Shown here piece by piece: positions 22,391 through 34,607 of a stretch of DNA of 64,000 bases. The number at the start of each line of letters is the position of its first letter. Position 1 is the first letter of the stretch. Below the pieces are notes generated by a model. It had not been told where the DNA came from and made no database searches. It saw only the letters and a program-made list of their open reading frames with translations. Made by a program: the position numbers and the translations under genes. The stretch lies in assembly GCF_027580225.2 (NCBI RefSeq), contig NC_073356.2, positions 9,501,001 through 9,565,000 of the forward strand, given 5' to 3'. This stretch comes from Misgurnus anguillicaudatus (taxonomy: Eukaryota; Chordata; Actinopteri; Cypriniformes; Cobitidae).

Positions 22391-23654
22391 GTAATCAGGA
22401 ACATAGTTAGAAACATTTTACTGTTAAATAATAGATATTGTGTTTATCATCAAACCAAAACCATTTGTAGAAATATGTTTATTTCGCACCAATATACACA
22501 TTGTAAAAATGACAGAAAATAACAAATATTTTGGATATATACAAAGACATAATATTTTAGTGTAGTTATACACATATGTGTTTATTGACCACAAAACAAC
22601 ACTGTAACAAATATCTGTAGTTTTCACAGCATCATTACTGTAAAATGAGCAAATGCTTACTGTAGAATCTGTATACAGAATGTTGCTGTATATCTGCAAG
22701 GCATTGTGGTCTTTTTTCAACGGCGGGTAAATTCTACAGTAAAAATATTTTTCCTGTGAATCACAATACAGCTTTTTATAGAGGATTTTTCAGCCAAGCA
22801 ATACGATATTCAACACTTTTATCTGAATTTTTACTTCAGAAAGGTAACTTTGCTAATTTATTTCCAAGGTTTACTCTTGTATGTCCCCTGTTTGTTCAAC
22901 TTTAGGAGTGCACTGAGAGAGAGAGAGAAATGAGTGCCACACTTCCTAGTAAACTCGTCTGGTGTTGTGTGTGCATTTTATAATTTTATTACCACAGATA
23001 TATATTTCTGCATGATTTTAATATTATTTCTAGTCTGGCAACATTTAATAACATCGGTTTAGAGAAGGATAGCATTGTTTAATAAAAATTAAAATTGGAA
23101 TTGTGCATGTGATCTCTGTTGGTGCAGATATGTCACATAATATGATCACTTTTTTTCTTGTCAGCTAACGTTGTTACCACTTACGTGTGAGGCAGTCATC
23201 TTCAAGAGAAAATAAATGGTCTGTAAAATACGTGTCTCAATGGGAAGGCTGCAGCCTCCGGAGGTCGTATTTCTAGGCTGCATACGTCATCAAGACTATC
23301 TTGTTTCAAGTTGACTGTTATTCTTAGTTAATAGTAAATTGTTTAATATGCTTATGACTTGCCAATGTAATGGTCAATTAACTTAAAAATAAACCACGCT
23401 TGATGACGTTTACACCCTGCATATGCGTCCTCTGCAGGCTGCAAGGATTGAGAAACGGCCACTGGCTGAACCGGCATATTGGTTGTGAAAGGAACGAACG
23501 ACTTGGAGGACCCGAAGACTCGACAGGTGAACTAATTGATGTTTCACATGCGCAGTCAACACAAAATTAATGAATCACTCTCTGAGAAGACTCGTTACTC
23601 ACGAGTCATACTAAAGATTCGTTCAAAATGAACGAATCGTTAATGAACGACCAA
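22391..23654. other. Gene-free interval
   Basis: Sequence around 22620-22745 (CTGTAGAATCTGTATACAG, CTACAGTAAAAAT) looks like a diverged MITE. The block GGCTGCAGCCTCCGGAGGTC (23248) resembles another common fish repeat. I see no coding region. Confidence 0.4.
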
Positions 23655-25495
23655 TGAGTGATCCAAGCCAGCCGACCACTGCCACTCTCGAGCTAAAAGA
23701 AAACGCAGCTGAGGTAAGTTAAAACTTTATATATTTTTCATAGCATCATGATTTTTCTGAACGTAAAACCGCAGAAACGATATTGTTGAAGTGCCATTTC
23801 AACTTGTGGGAGCATGTCATGGGCTATAACGTTACTGAATTAGGATTTGTCTTATTCGGCAACATTACATTTATAACGTCTTTAATTTAATTAAAGAGTA
23901 ACGTTAGCATTGTGGAATGAAATTAATTTAAAACTGTGTATTTTTTGTATTTATTGACGCGGTATCCGTTTAAAAATCTCTCGGGGTTTTTTTTCTTGCT
24001 TGCTAACGTTGCCGCCTGAGGAGAATAGGACATTAAAGTTAAGCAGGCCGATTTGAAAAAAAAAAACACAGCTAAGTTAGAGGTATTTGTTAGGCCAACG
24101 TTACTTAACACATTTTTCATGATTTTTCTGAACTTCATTGCAGGTCAAACTGCAAAAACTATAACGTTAGATTGTTAATAACCTAATTTGAAGTGTCATA
24201 ACCTGAGCATTGTATTAATATTTGTCTTATCTGGCGGCCGACATTACATTTATAACGTATTTTATTTGATTAAAGACTAACGTTGGCTAACGTTAGCATT
24301 GCTGGATAAAAATAATTTGAAGTTGTGTAAATTATGTGCATGATGAAATTTTGGCGCGGTAGCCGTTTGAATCTTGCTTTCTAAATTTGCCGCCTGAGTA
24401 ATCAGATATTTAAGCGGGCCAAGTCGAATGAAAACACAGCCACAAAACTTTTGTGCAGCCACAAAAAAAGATTGTTATTCGTGACACTAGATATTTGCCT
24501 AATTTAAGTATGTAGGAGTTTTATTCACGACTTGTGGAAACATAATAATATTCTCGCTGTATTAAGATTTTTTAAGATTTTACTTTCAGACTGCACGACA
24601 GAGACATCGACAATCATTCCAGGTATAAACGTTACATGAACTGGCATGCATGATGTTTTTCAAATGCAAGCAATGTGTTTTCTCCTCAGACACAACAACC
24701 AAATATATCAAACACGTTAAAGTGCACAGAAACTGTGCAGACTTTAGGTATTCATGTGGGATTTCCAAATGTCCTTGTAATTTCAAGACGTTTTGTGCAT
24801 TACAAACACGCATGTACAGAAATCACTCAAAACCTAAACCAGCTAGATCTCAAAGGTGTGTGAATTTGAATTGTCAGGCTGAGAAATGCACTTTTAAATC
24901 TTCAAATTTTTCAAGTCTCTGTGAGCATTTATATATGCATATTAGGGATGGCGAAAAGATTGTTTGTCCTGTCAGCACTTGTCAGAAGCTCTTCAGTGTC
25001 AGATCTTCATTCACCTCACATTTAAGCAGGATACATGCAAAAGATTTGGTAGCATGTAGAGATGGAGGTGTAAACATTGATGATGCAGCTGTGCATGATG
25101 ATGCTGTTGATATGGGAAATGATGACATGAGTGAGACTGTAGAATTTCCTGAGGTTGGTAATTATTTAGGAGATGTTGAGAAAGACAGAAGAACATGTTT
25201 TTCTTACCAATTTGGCCATTTGTTACTTGAAAATGCAAGCAAAGATGCTTTTACCTGCTTCCACAATATCCACTCTGATAGAAGAGTTTCAAGAACTATG
25301 CACAAATGCAATGTCACAGATGTTTGTTCGACTTCGTGAAGAACTGTCAAACCTTGACATTCCTGATGAAAGGATTTGTAATATCATAGATGGATTATCA
25401 AAAGATAACTTACTAAAGCTGTATAATGAGGGCGTGTTCAGATCAGATACAACCAGAAAGACATATTTTAAGAACAATTTCTGTTATGTTGAGCC

Positions 25496-25800
25496 CCCTA
25501 CTGAAAAATCCAGCTAAAACCAGCATAAGCTGGTAGCTGGTTTTAGCTGGTTTAAGGTGGTTTACGCTGGTCCTCCCAGCCTGACAAAGCTGGTCATGCT
25601 GGTGGGCCAGCTAGTCTTCCAGCCTGACCAGCTAAGTCAAGCTAGACCAGCTTAAAATGTGACCAAAACACAGCTAGACCAGCTTGCTACACCAGCAAAA
25701 CCAGCTTCCTAAACCAGCAAAACCAGCTAAAACTAAGCTGGATACCAGCTAAAACCAGCTCACCTGCTTATGCTGGTCTTAGCTGGATTTTTCAGTAGGG
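25496..25800. mobile_element. Palindromic MITE with AGCTGG/CCAGCT repeats
   Basis: The ends are CCCTACTGAAAAATCCAGCT and AGCTGGATTTTTCAGTAGGG. The interior is made of AAACCAGC / GCTGGTTTT iterations. CC is duplicated (25494-25495 and 25801-25802). Joining the flanks gives GAG CCA ATA CAG, continuing the host reading frame. Confidence 0.9.
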
Positions 25801-28214
25801 CCAATACAGGTTCATCTTGGTTTTGATGGTTCTGGTAAAGAGCAGTTTTGCCAGTATGTCCCAGTGAAAGACACTCTAAAAGCCCTGTTGAACCTGCCAT
25901 CAGTGAGAGAGCATATAATGTATCAAAAATACACTTGCCAGTAGATACAAATGTGCTTGAGGATGTGAGAGATGGAAAGACTTTCAAAGAAAATAGCCTT
26001 TTACAAGTTTCCTTCTGCAGTTTCTGTTATATTGTATCAAGATGTGTTTTAAGTAGTGAATCCTCTTGGATCTGGCAAAAAGAAACACAAGCTATTAGCT
26101 GTGTATATGACATTAAGTGAGATATTGCCACATAACAGGTCAACCATTGACCCAATGCAATTAGCCATGCTGTGCAGGGAGTTTGATTACCAGTTTTTTT
26201 GGGCAAGACAAAGTTTTTTCTTCCCTTGTAAAAGACTTAAAAGACATTGAGCAATCTGGTATTACTTTGGAGACAGGTCAGACTGTGAAGGGGGTAGTAA
26301 TTGCAATTGCAGGTGACAACCTGGGGTCACATTCACTTGGAGGTTTCACTGAGAATTTCAACAAGAGCAAAAACTTTTGTAGATACTGCTTTATAGACAG
26401 AGACAGATTTGAAAGGGAACCTACTAAGCTAGGCCCAGCAAGGACAGTAGAAAACTATGTAGATGGAGTAAAAAAAGACTCAGTTTTCAATTCTTTACAA
26501 AATTTCCATGTATGCCAACCAGGGCTTCCTCCATGTCTTGTTCATGATCTTTTTGAAGGGATTGTCTCTGTCGATCTACAACTGTATCTTAAACACCTTG
26601 TGGCCATTGGGAAGCACTTCACATTTGTGCAGTTGAATAGGATGGTCTCTCAACTAAAGCTCAAAGGTAGTGTTGCTAATAACCGACCTTGTGTGATCAG
26701 AGCTGATGGAGAGAAATTGGGAGGAAGTGCAGCACAGAACTGGTGCTTGTTACGTCTTCTCCCTATCCTTGTCGGCAAACGTATAAAGAATCCACTTGAA
26801 GATCAAGTTTGGCAGTTGTGCTTCAAATTAAGGGAGATCGTATAACTTGTCTGTGCTCCCAAAATCCATTCCAATCAGGTAGCCTATCTGAAGCTACTTG
26901 TTGAGGAATATTTGGAGTCTAGAGCAACTATTTTTTCAGACCAACCATTAAAGCCAAAACACCACTTCTATCCAGACCTTATAATTAAATGTGGCCCTCT
27001 CATTCGCCTCTGAACTCTCCGCTTCAAAAGTAAGCACACATATTTTAAGCAGTGTGCACGGAAGCTCCATCATTTAAAAAACCTATGTAGTACTTTGGCA
27101 GAAAGACACCAATTACTGCAGGCGTATTTACACTCAGGGAGCTTTTTTCCAGGCATTCTTCAAGTAGGCCAAGCAAATGAATTTGATGATCAAATGAACA
27201 ATGGTGCAATTCAAAAAGCTGTTAGACTATGTGGTATTAAGAAACAAAACACAAGTAGAAACTGCCACATACAAGGGAACTACCTACAGGAAAGGAATGG
27301 CTGTACTTCTCAATGTTAATGACAGGGGTCATGTGATTGGTAGGATTGTTGTTCTTCTGGTCAGTGAGGAGAAGGTTTATTTTGTTTGTGAAAAGTCTCA
27401 ATCAGTGCCAGCCTTGGAACTTGGTGTTCACATCTTGCAGCATGACACACAGACACATTATGTGTGTGTTAGTGTGGACACACTTGCTGATTATTACCCA
27501 GTAAACAATTACGGTCTTTCAGCGTTGAAATATGGTTGAAAATTAGTCGGTTCGCCTTGGACTGGTTTACGACGTGATTTCAACAAAGTAGTTTTGGCTG
27601 GACTGTTTGACTACATGTTTTCAACTGACCATGTTTTCAACTCATAATCTACCAGTAAACAATTACGGTCTTTCAACGTTGAAATATGGTTGAAAATAAG
27701 TCGGTCCGCCTTGGACTGGTTTACAACGTGATTTCAACTAAGTAGTTTTGGCTGGACTGTTTGACTACGTGTTTTCAACTGACCACGTTTTCAACTCATA
27801 ATCTAAGACAGCTAGATAATCTGTTATACATGCTAAAACAACGGAGAAAACAAATTACCAAACCATGTTTATGATTATTGTAGATCATTCTTGTTAATGA
27901 TTGCGCTTGCGTACTCTATGGACACTGAGAGACACCGTACTAGTGGAAGTGCGCATGAGTCCTGTTGGTGCTGTTTTATATTCCCCTGCCGGGTTGAAGT
28001 GTTTAGTTTCAGTTTGTTGCCTGTGGCTGTGTAAGCTGTAAATTGAATTTACACTACAGATGTTTATGTAATAAATACGGCTGGTTTGGATTTATCATGG
28101 ACTCTTCACTCATTTCTACAATTATCTTAAGTAAATGTAAAGAGTTTTACATATTACGTCAAAGTTATAAAAAATATGAAACTGCGATTGAGGTGCAATG
28201 AGGATTCATGATAT

Positions 28215-28305
28215 AATTACCCAACCCCACCAGGTGGCGGTAATGCACCATTAAAGGTAGTTGCCAACCACCATAAAACTTAAAGAAGAAGAAGCGAAGA
28301 GGCGT
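28215..28305 (+). repeat. Short retroposon-like repeat with GAA-type tail
   Basis: CCACCAGGTGGCGGTAATGC through AAACTTAAAGAAGAAGAAGC. A related copy lies in the opposite orientation at about 51820-51897 with a long (TTC)n tract. The A/G-rich simple tail suggests retroposition; the class is not known to me. Confidence 0.55.
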
Positions 28306-28398
28306 GTGAATGTGACGCGAATCTTCCACCCATCATCACAGAGAGAAGCCCAACCAACCCCCAGATTACAGAAATCTCTGGACTGCTCATAGCAGGGA

Positions 28399-28607
28399 TT
28401 TTCAAAGCTGTCCTGGAGGACCACTAGTACTGCACATTTTGCATGTTTCCCTTTTGTGACACACCTCATTCAGTTACCTTACACACCCAGTTCAAGTCTT
28501 GCAGTCTCTACTAATGAGCTGAAAATTTAAACCAGGTGTGTCTAATGAGAGAGACATGCAAATTGTGCAGTACTAGTAGTCCTCCAGGACAGCTTTGAAA
28601 ACCTCTG
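28399..28607. repeat. Fold-back repeat
   Basis: TTCAAAGCTGTCCTGGAGGA at the left pairs with TCCTCCAGGACAGCTTTGAA at the right, and CTAGTACTGCAC with GTGCAGTACTAG. It is a palindromic MITE of about 210 bp. Confidence 0.85.
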
Positions 28608-29598
28608 GCTCATTGCATTGGACTGACCTGTGTTTACTGCGCTCTGAAATCTGTGTTGGTATATGTTTATTGCACTCTGTGTTGTTACTGGACCGACCTG
28701 TTTATTGCAGACTGTGAAATCTGTTGGTTACTTGACTGTTTGCACTATTTAAAATGTGCTGTTTTATTAAAGTTATTATAACCCTTTAAACCTTTGTTTC
28801 ATTTTATAAAATGTTATTTTGTATGTTAATGTGGTCCTGTTTTCAACATTGAAAAGATGGATGAATATGGACCAAAATTTGAAGTTGAAGGTCGACCTTA
28901 CTTGAATGTTGAAAGGTGGACGAATATGACGTCTTTTCAATTTTCATTTTCAACCTTCAATGGACCAAAATTAGACGTTGAAGATCGACCTGATTTGAAT
29001 GTTGAAAAGATGGACGAATATGACGTCTTTTCAATTTTCATTTTCAACCTTCAATGGACCAAAATTAGACGTTGAAGATTGACCTGTTTTCAACGTTGAA
29101 AAGAAGGACAAATTTGACGTCTTTTCAATTTTCATTTTCAACCTTCACTGGACCATAATTAGACGTTGAAGATCGACCTGTTTTCAACATTGAAAAGTTG
29201 GACAAATTTGACGTCTTTTCAATTTTCATTTTCAACCTTCAGTGGACCAATATTAGATGTTGAAGGTTTACGTCTACTCAACGTCCAATAGACGACTTTT
29301 TGCTAGCTGGGTACCCACTTCCAGTGTACAACTTTGATGATCACCTTAATGTTTAAGTGCTTCATCATTCTGTTTTTTCAGGTGAAGTATAATGGAAGCC
29401 ACCATTAAAAGTGTCCTCTCCTACCTGGAAAACGATTCACTGGAAATGATTCTACAACACTTGTCAAGCATTGGGGTTAGGACAGCTGATGACATGGAAT
29501 TCATAAAAGATGATGATTTGAAACACCTCCTGACATCAGTAGACTGTAGGAAGCTACTGCATGCCTTTTAAAAAAAGAGGTAAATTATGTGGTATTAA

Positions 29599-30108
29599 AA
29601 TGATATTTCACCCAAAAATGAAAATTGGCATCAATTATTCACTCATGTCGTTCCAAGGTAGTTTATTCATCTTTAGAACACAAATTATTTTTTTTCTTGC
29701 TGTTCCTTCATTGAAAGTGCTTAAAACTCATAAAGCTTCATGCCTTAAAACTTAAAATAAATCCATATAATGGGGTCTTCTGTGGCATCAACCAAGCATA
29801 ATTGAGCTTCTGTTTTCCAAATTTGAGTGCTCCATGTTTGGTGATCAGTGTTTTTTTGTAAATAAAGCCTAAATTAAATCTGTTGTAGATATAAAGTGAT
29901 TGTCTCTTCAGAAGACTTGAATTAAAGCACAAATTTATTTTGTTATAAAAAGTTTTGGGTAATCAGATTTTTAGTGGAGGGACATATCTCACAGATTTCA
30001 TAAAAAAAATCTTTATTTATATGATAAAAAATAGTCATTAGGGGTTTGAAACAACTTGTGGGTGAGTAATGTATGACAAGAATGTTTCATTTTTGGGTCA
30101 ACTAACAC
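29599..30108. mobile_element. Diverged TTAA MITE in intron 1
   Basis: TTAA (29595-29598 and 30109-30112) flanks ends related to TTTCACCCAAAAATGAAAAT and TTTCATTTTTGGGTCAAC. It is a relative of the 15895-16190 MITE but longer. Confidence 0.6.
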
Positions 30109-32042
30109 TTAAATAATTTTGTGTTAGATAATGAAATCCATATTAAAAAGTACAATCCAAATGAATTCCAAAACCAGCACTCATAAAATGTTGACTATAC
30201 ACATTCATTAGATACAGCTAAAAAGTTTTTGACAATATGTATATGTTTTCTTAAAAGCTTTAAATTATTGTGGTAGCTACTCCATGCTTTTTCTTTTATA
30301 GATACACAGCACAACACTCAGCAACATGATTGTACCATGGAAACTTCTGAACCTGAAATTATTTTGACTCTTACACCTGTGCCTTATCCTGAAACCTCAC
30401 CCAATTCAGAGCTTGCATTGGAACCTTCAAGCCATGTTCGTGCGTAGAATAGCACTTGGCTATCAACATTTTCTGTACCGTGGGAGAAAACACATGAAAG
30501 TTTGAGAAAGTGTCTTGCACAGAGGAAACGGCCAAAAGCTGCAGATAGACGGCATATGGTGAGAGTCATTGCAGAAGCAATAAGACAGGTTTGCTTGAAC
30601 CCTTCATTCAGGCAGTGTGCTGAACTGGCTAAGAGCATTGTGAATAAATATCCTAAGTCTTTTGAAGACCAAACAGAAGAAGGAGAACGGCTGGGCAATG
30701 GATATTACACTTTAAGCAAACAACTGAGGATAAGGATAGATTTTTTAAACAGAGACAATACCCTAACACAACTTCGAAAACCAAAACGAATGGTCCCTGC
30801 TGTAGATGAAGACCTGCCTGGACCATCAAGAAAGTGTGCCAAAACTGATGTGTCAAATGGCAACCATCACAAATGCCTGAAGGAGAAAATAGAGAGTCTC
30901 TCTATGAGAAGAAAATAGAGCTGATGACTATTTATGCCAAGGAGGGACAAAGAGGTGCAGACCAGAAGCGAGTCAATGACCTCATGACTTTACTGTATGA
31001 GCAACAGCGTTGTGACATTAATGCAACTCCTTCACCAACCTTGTCAGAGTTACAGAAAGAGTGGCCATTCCTCTTCATGCAGAACTTTTTACTACAGCAC
31101 TTCTGCACATTGACAGGAATTGAGCTAGAGTCAAGACTACGACAAGCACTTGCTGACAAGGGGAAAAGAGTTCTACAATATTTCAATTGTCAACTTTTAA
31201 AATGGAACAAGGAAGTGAAGGCAGTCCTTCATGGCATTGAGAGACAGATGGAAGACATAGATCCCGGACTTGCTGCAATCTTAGTCATGATGGCTTACTT
31301 TAAAGAACAGGAAGACACGGTTTTCCTCTTGGATGATGCAAGTAATTTTTGTACAGTTTTGCCACACACTTTCTCTTATGAATATTGTACTTGTGATTTC
31401 TAAAAGTTTTTTATTTTGTGTTACAGGAAACTTCCTCCCAAGCAGACGCTGAGGCCCAGATTTCCCTGCCAAGCACTCCAAGGCTCATCATGCTCGGTAA
31501 GATCCCAGCTCTCGACATACACAACACATCCCACTTTTAAGGGTTACTTCACCTCTAAAGCATATTTGTATCGAGTCACTGTGTGTGAACAAAGTTTTAC
31601 GTCATCTTGCACTTACATTCCAAAAATCTCTAGTTGTTACTGATCCAATGGAAATCCAAGGTAGTTGTGTAGGGGTAATGCTTTAAATTATTTTTGCTCA
31701 ATAAAATAGTAAACCATATCAGATTGAATACTGTCCAATGTCAACTTTTATTTTATATTTTTTAGGAGAGTCCATTCTGGGGGCAAAAAAATGGATGTTT
31801 TCCATCGAGGGCAGAGTTGTCCTCCAATTGAGAGACCGTTGTGGTTTCACTTCTACTCTGGCTGTCCTTTTTGCGTCATACTATGTATTTAACATAGAAT
31901 ATCCTGAGGAGGCAGCCACTACATTGGAATTTATCCAGAGGTAAGCACTTATTTGTTTTTTATATATTTTTGACTAGGGATGGGAACAAATATTTGAGTA
32001 CTCATTTTTTAACCAACTACCCCAATATTAAAATACTTCTTA

Positions 32043-32579
32043 GGGGCTGATCACACCAAACGTGCTTTAAACGCTTGGAAATGCAAGGGGTGACACACTG
32101 CCTTTTTCTAAAAAATAGCAGTGCAACCCGGCTTTTTATATTGCTAGGCAACCTGCGAGTCAGCTGTCTTGTCAATCAAATATTGAAGAGTGAGCGCTCG
32201 TTTGCTGTTAACTGTCATATTAGCAGAAACTTTAAAAAGAGGGTGCTTGCTCTGACCTTGTTTGAGGGTGAGAGGTGCACAAACGGAGCAAAAGGAGAGA
32301 GTGAGCGAGTGGAGTCCAGTTCTTCAAAGCAACTGTAAACTTCACTCACCACAACGTAAGGCCCGCCTCTCCCCTCATTCGATTGCACAATGAAAGATGC
32401 GAATGACGTCGGGCGCTTCTCGCTCTCAGCGCTCCTTCAAAAGCGCGTGCTGCGCCCGGCGGCAAAAAACGCAAGGCGTTCGGTGCGCATAAACAGCGCG
32501 CAAATGTTCTCTGCCCATAGAATTTCATTCAAAAAAGGCGCCTGCAATTGCCATAAACGCTTTTGGTGTGATTGGCCCC
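32043..32579. mobile_element. Harbinger-type MITE, TTA target duplication
   Basis: Inverted ends GGGGCTGATCACACC and GGTGTGATTGGCCCC are flanked by TTA (32040-32042 and 32580-32582). The 537-bp element lies in the last intron of the SAMD3-like gene. A 3-bp TTA duplication fits PIF/Harbinger. Confidence 0.8.
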
Positions 32580-32798
32580 TTAAAGTGTTTATTTTTGTTT
32601 AAATAGACTGTTGTGCAATTGTTAAACATCAAGGTAATGCATAATGTTTTTATTTACAGATTCTTTGTCAGAATTAACCCAGAGCACAGCAAGTGCAATT
32701 CAAAGGTCCAGATTAGCAGACGAACTGGGAAAATGGTCCAAAAAAAAAAACGAGTGCCTCAATCCACATGTGGCATCGTTCATCAGGGACTTCATCGA

Positions 32799-34169
32799 TA
32801 GGGCTGCAGCTATCGATTAATCTAGCACTGAATCGATCGATTAATCGAGTAATCGGATAAATTTTTGTGTGTTTTTAAACAACTAAAACAAATAATTCAT
32901 AACGAAAATGGCTTGGCTGTAAAATGTTCAAGCATTTGGCTTTTATTTCTAAAAAAACAGAGGTATTTGGCTCCAAAAAAATAAGCCTATTTATTTCAAT
33001 TTTTTACCCATTTAGTGTTTATAAGTGCCAGTGCCAACAATTAAACACTTTAATTTATTAATATGCACAACAGGTTTCATGCTGTAATCTAGCCCTGACA
33101 TCAAAGTAAATATCTGGTTTATGTACATTTCTACACCTGCAGCATTTACCATTAGGCTACTAACATATAATATATCATTTCTGGGGTGAGCCTATTTGCT
33201 ATGGTAACAACCTGTGTGTGTGCGCGCACTTGCACCTGTGTTTGCGTGTGCACGCGTGCTGTGCGTGAGAAAGAGTGACACCCCAGTCAGACGTTCAGTT
33301 GCTTCATTGCATTTTGGTACTGCAGAAATACATACATTCATTTTCAATAGAACGCTGCATTTGGTTTGCATCACTTGCATTGCGGTGCATTTTAGGTTAA
33401 GAATCCGTTCGAAAAATCACAACATCAAGTCCCGCTGTATACAGTGAATGCATGCTGAAATTATTGTTGCGTGGCTACGTAAAAGTTTAAGCATATGTGA
33501 TGCATTCCGCGATCGATCTGACTCGCGTGAGAGAGAATAACTTCCTTATGATAAACTCCAATAAAACAGAGATTATTATTATTGAACAAAATGTGTCAGA
33601 TTACAAATTGCCCATATATGATTGCACTGTGGTGCCGTTTTTTGGTACACACACCTGTAAAGTGCATGCGTGCATCTGAAGGGGTTCTTTTTTAATCTAT
33701 AGCCTACTGTCCTGCAGTTGAACGCGAACACGTTTACTAACTTACTTAAAAACAACAAAGCTAAACATCATATCTAGTCAAACCGCATAACGACATCGCT
33801 ACAAATACAGTATGGGATTAAAATCATCGGAAGCTAGGTTACCTTGTTTCATCGACGCTTGGTGAAACAACAGTGGATGTTTTCAGTTCAGATGCTGAAT
33901 GTAATGATAATGTAATGATCCCAAACTTTAGACAGTCTCTCTCTGCTGTTTATGGACATATTCGCTCCGCCATCGCGCCAACTAAATTCAAAATGTACCA
34001 CGCGCTATGATGTGCTTCCTGAACATTGAACAACGGTCCGTGTGAATCAGATCTCGGCGCATGTAGTGCGCGTCATAGGAATTTAACGAGGCTTCGAGGC
34101 AGAATTTTTGCCTCGAGGAATTTTTTGAATCGAGTAAATCGAGTAACTCGATGAATCGTTTCAGCCCTA
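32799..34169. mobile_element. hAT element in the last exon of the SAMD3-like gene
   Basis: The ends TAGGGCTGCAGCTATCGATT and the reverse-complement match GAATCGTTTCAGCCCTA are flanked by a perfect 8-bp duplication TTCATCGA (32791-32798 and 34170-34177). At 1371 bp it has no transposase. Removing it joins TTC ATC GAG TAT GAC TGG CAG AAC AAC TAA in frame. Confidence 0.9.
33530..33645 (+). repeat. L2 reverse-transcriptase fragment inside hAT
   Basis: The plus strand encodes MINSNKTEIIIIEQN, then VSDYKLPIYDCTVVP. These match the stretch of L2-B ORF2 around 48172-48490 and 52953 onward (LNSNKTEMLII...MSDYKLH/IDGCTVVP). It is an internal piece of the LINE with no 3' tail. Confidence 0.65.
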
Positions 34170-34300
34170 TTCATCGAGTATGACTGGCAGAACAACTAAT
34201 ACCAGGCAAGACTTTTAATTGTTACCTTGAATATCTTGGAATAACTGGAAACCAGTTTGGGTTGTTGAAAGTCAGGGGTGGCCTGCAGCTTGTCTATTAA

Positions 34301-34607
34301 AGAGATAGTTGACTTAAAAAATTTTCTATTGTTGTTTCAAACCTATATGAATTTCTTTCCTCTGCTGAACACAACAGAGGATATTTTGAAGAATGTCGGT
34401 AACCAAACAGTTAACTAGAGCCATTGACTTCCATAGTAGGAAAAAAATGCTATGGAAGTCATTGGCTCCAGTTAAATGTTTTGTTAACGACATTCTTTAA
34501 AATATCCTCTTTTGTGTTCAGCAGAAGAAAGAAATTTATACAGGTTTGAAACAACTTGAGGGTGAGTATATGATGACAGCATTTTCATTTTAAAGTGAAC
34601 TATCCCT
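34301..34607. mobile_element. Palindromic MITE, related to 15895-16190
   Basis: TTAA (34297-34300) and a decayed TTAG on the right flank ends AGAGATAGTTGACTT and AAAGTGAACTATCCCT. The arms pair extensively (TGACTTCCATAG / CTATGGAAGTCA). Confidence 0.8.

Larger units (their letters stand above)
27497..29311. mobile_element. TA-flanked non-autonomous element with subterminal tandem repeats
   Basis: Ends CCCAG (27497) and CTGGG (29311) lie between TA (27495-27496 and 29312-29313). Near the left end a ~152-bp unit is tandemly doubled (about 27500-27803). Near the right end a ~95-bp unit (TTTTCATTTTCAACCTTC...) is repeated about four times (28850-29275). Removing it restores GAT TAT TAC CCA CTT CCA in the host gene. 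Two further repeats are nested inside (28215-28305 and 28399-28607). Confidence 0.75.
23655..29356 (+). pseudogene. C2H2 zinc-finger / transposase-like multi-copy fish gene, degenerate
   Basis: A possible 5' exon (23655-23713) ends at GTAAGT and another (24590-24621) at GTATAA. The main coding part starts at 24650. It encodes four C2H2-type fingers (for example FKCKQC...HVKVH and IVCPVSTCQ...HLSRIH), then a long region with VNPLGSGKKKHKLLAVY, IAGDNLGSHSLGGF, FCRYCFIDRDRF, HVCQPGLPPCLVHDLFEG, KLGGSAAQNWCLLR and FKQCARKLHHLKNLC, ending DYYPLPVYNFDDHLNV. At least five frame changes and several stops (near 26055, 26845 and 27014) make it non-functional. A MITE (25496-25800) and a TA-flanked element (27497-29311) split it; both leave the frame intact when removed. 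The family recurs in fish genomes and looks transposon-derived. I do not assign a superfamily. Confidence 0.65.
29391..34199 (+). pseudogene. SAM-domain-type (SAMD3-like) multi-copy gene, broken
   Basis: The start ATG at 29391 is 34 bp after the stop of the preceding gene, with an acceptor (TTTTTTCAG) in between. Exon 1 (29391-29575) encodes a SAM-like helix bundle (SYLENDSLEMILQHLSSIGV, DDLKHLLTSVDCRKLLHAF) and has an extra base before its donor. Exon 2 (about 30302-31341) encodes STWLSTFSVPWEKTHESLRK, RRHMVRVIAEAIRQVC, ELAKSIVNKYPKSFED, GYYTLSKQLRIRI, then after a frame change LQKEWPFLFM. Exons 31427-31496 and 31765-31940 follow. The last exon (from about 32661) holds FFVRINPEHSKCNSKVQ, reads to FIRDFIE, and is cut by a hAT; EYDWQNN-stop is found past it. 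A stop near 30446 and further frame changes show that it is dead. The resemblance to SAMD3-like fish proteins is from motif recognition. Confidence 0.65.

Noticed and set aside
23655..23713. First coding exon MSDPSQPTTATLELKENAAE joined to the C2H2 gene
   Set aside because: It has a good donor, but the phase and link to the exon at 24590 and the main ORF are not established, so it is mentioned only as a possible 5' exon.
23655..27540. Repeated TAA stops at positions where the family has Glu, as a sign of stop-codon reassignment
   Set aside because: The same genes also have frameshifts and TGA/TAG stops, so ordinary decay explains them. The intact Kolobok transposase uses TAA as a normal stop.
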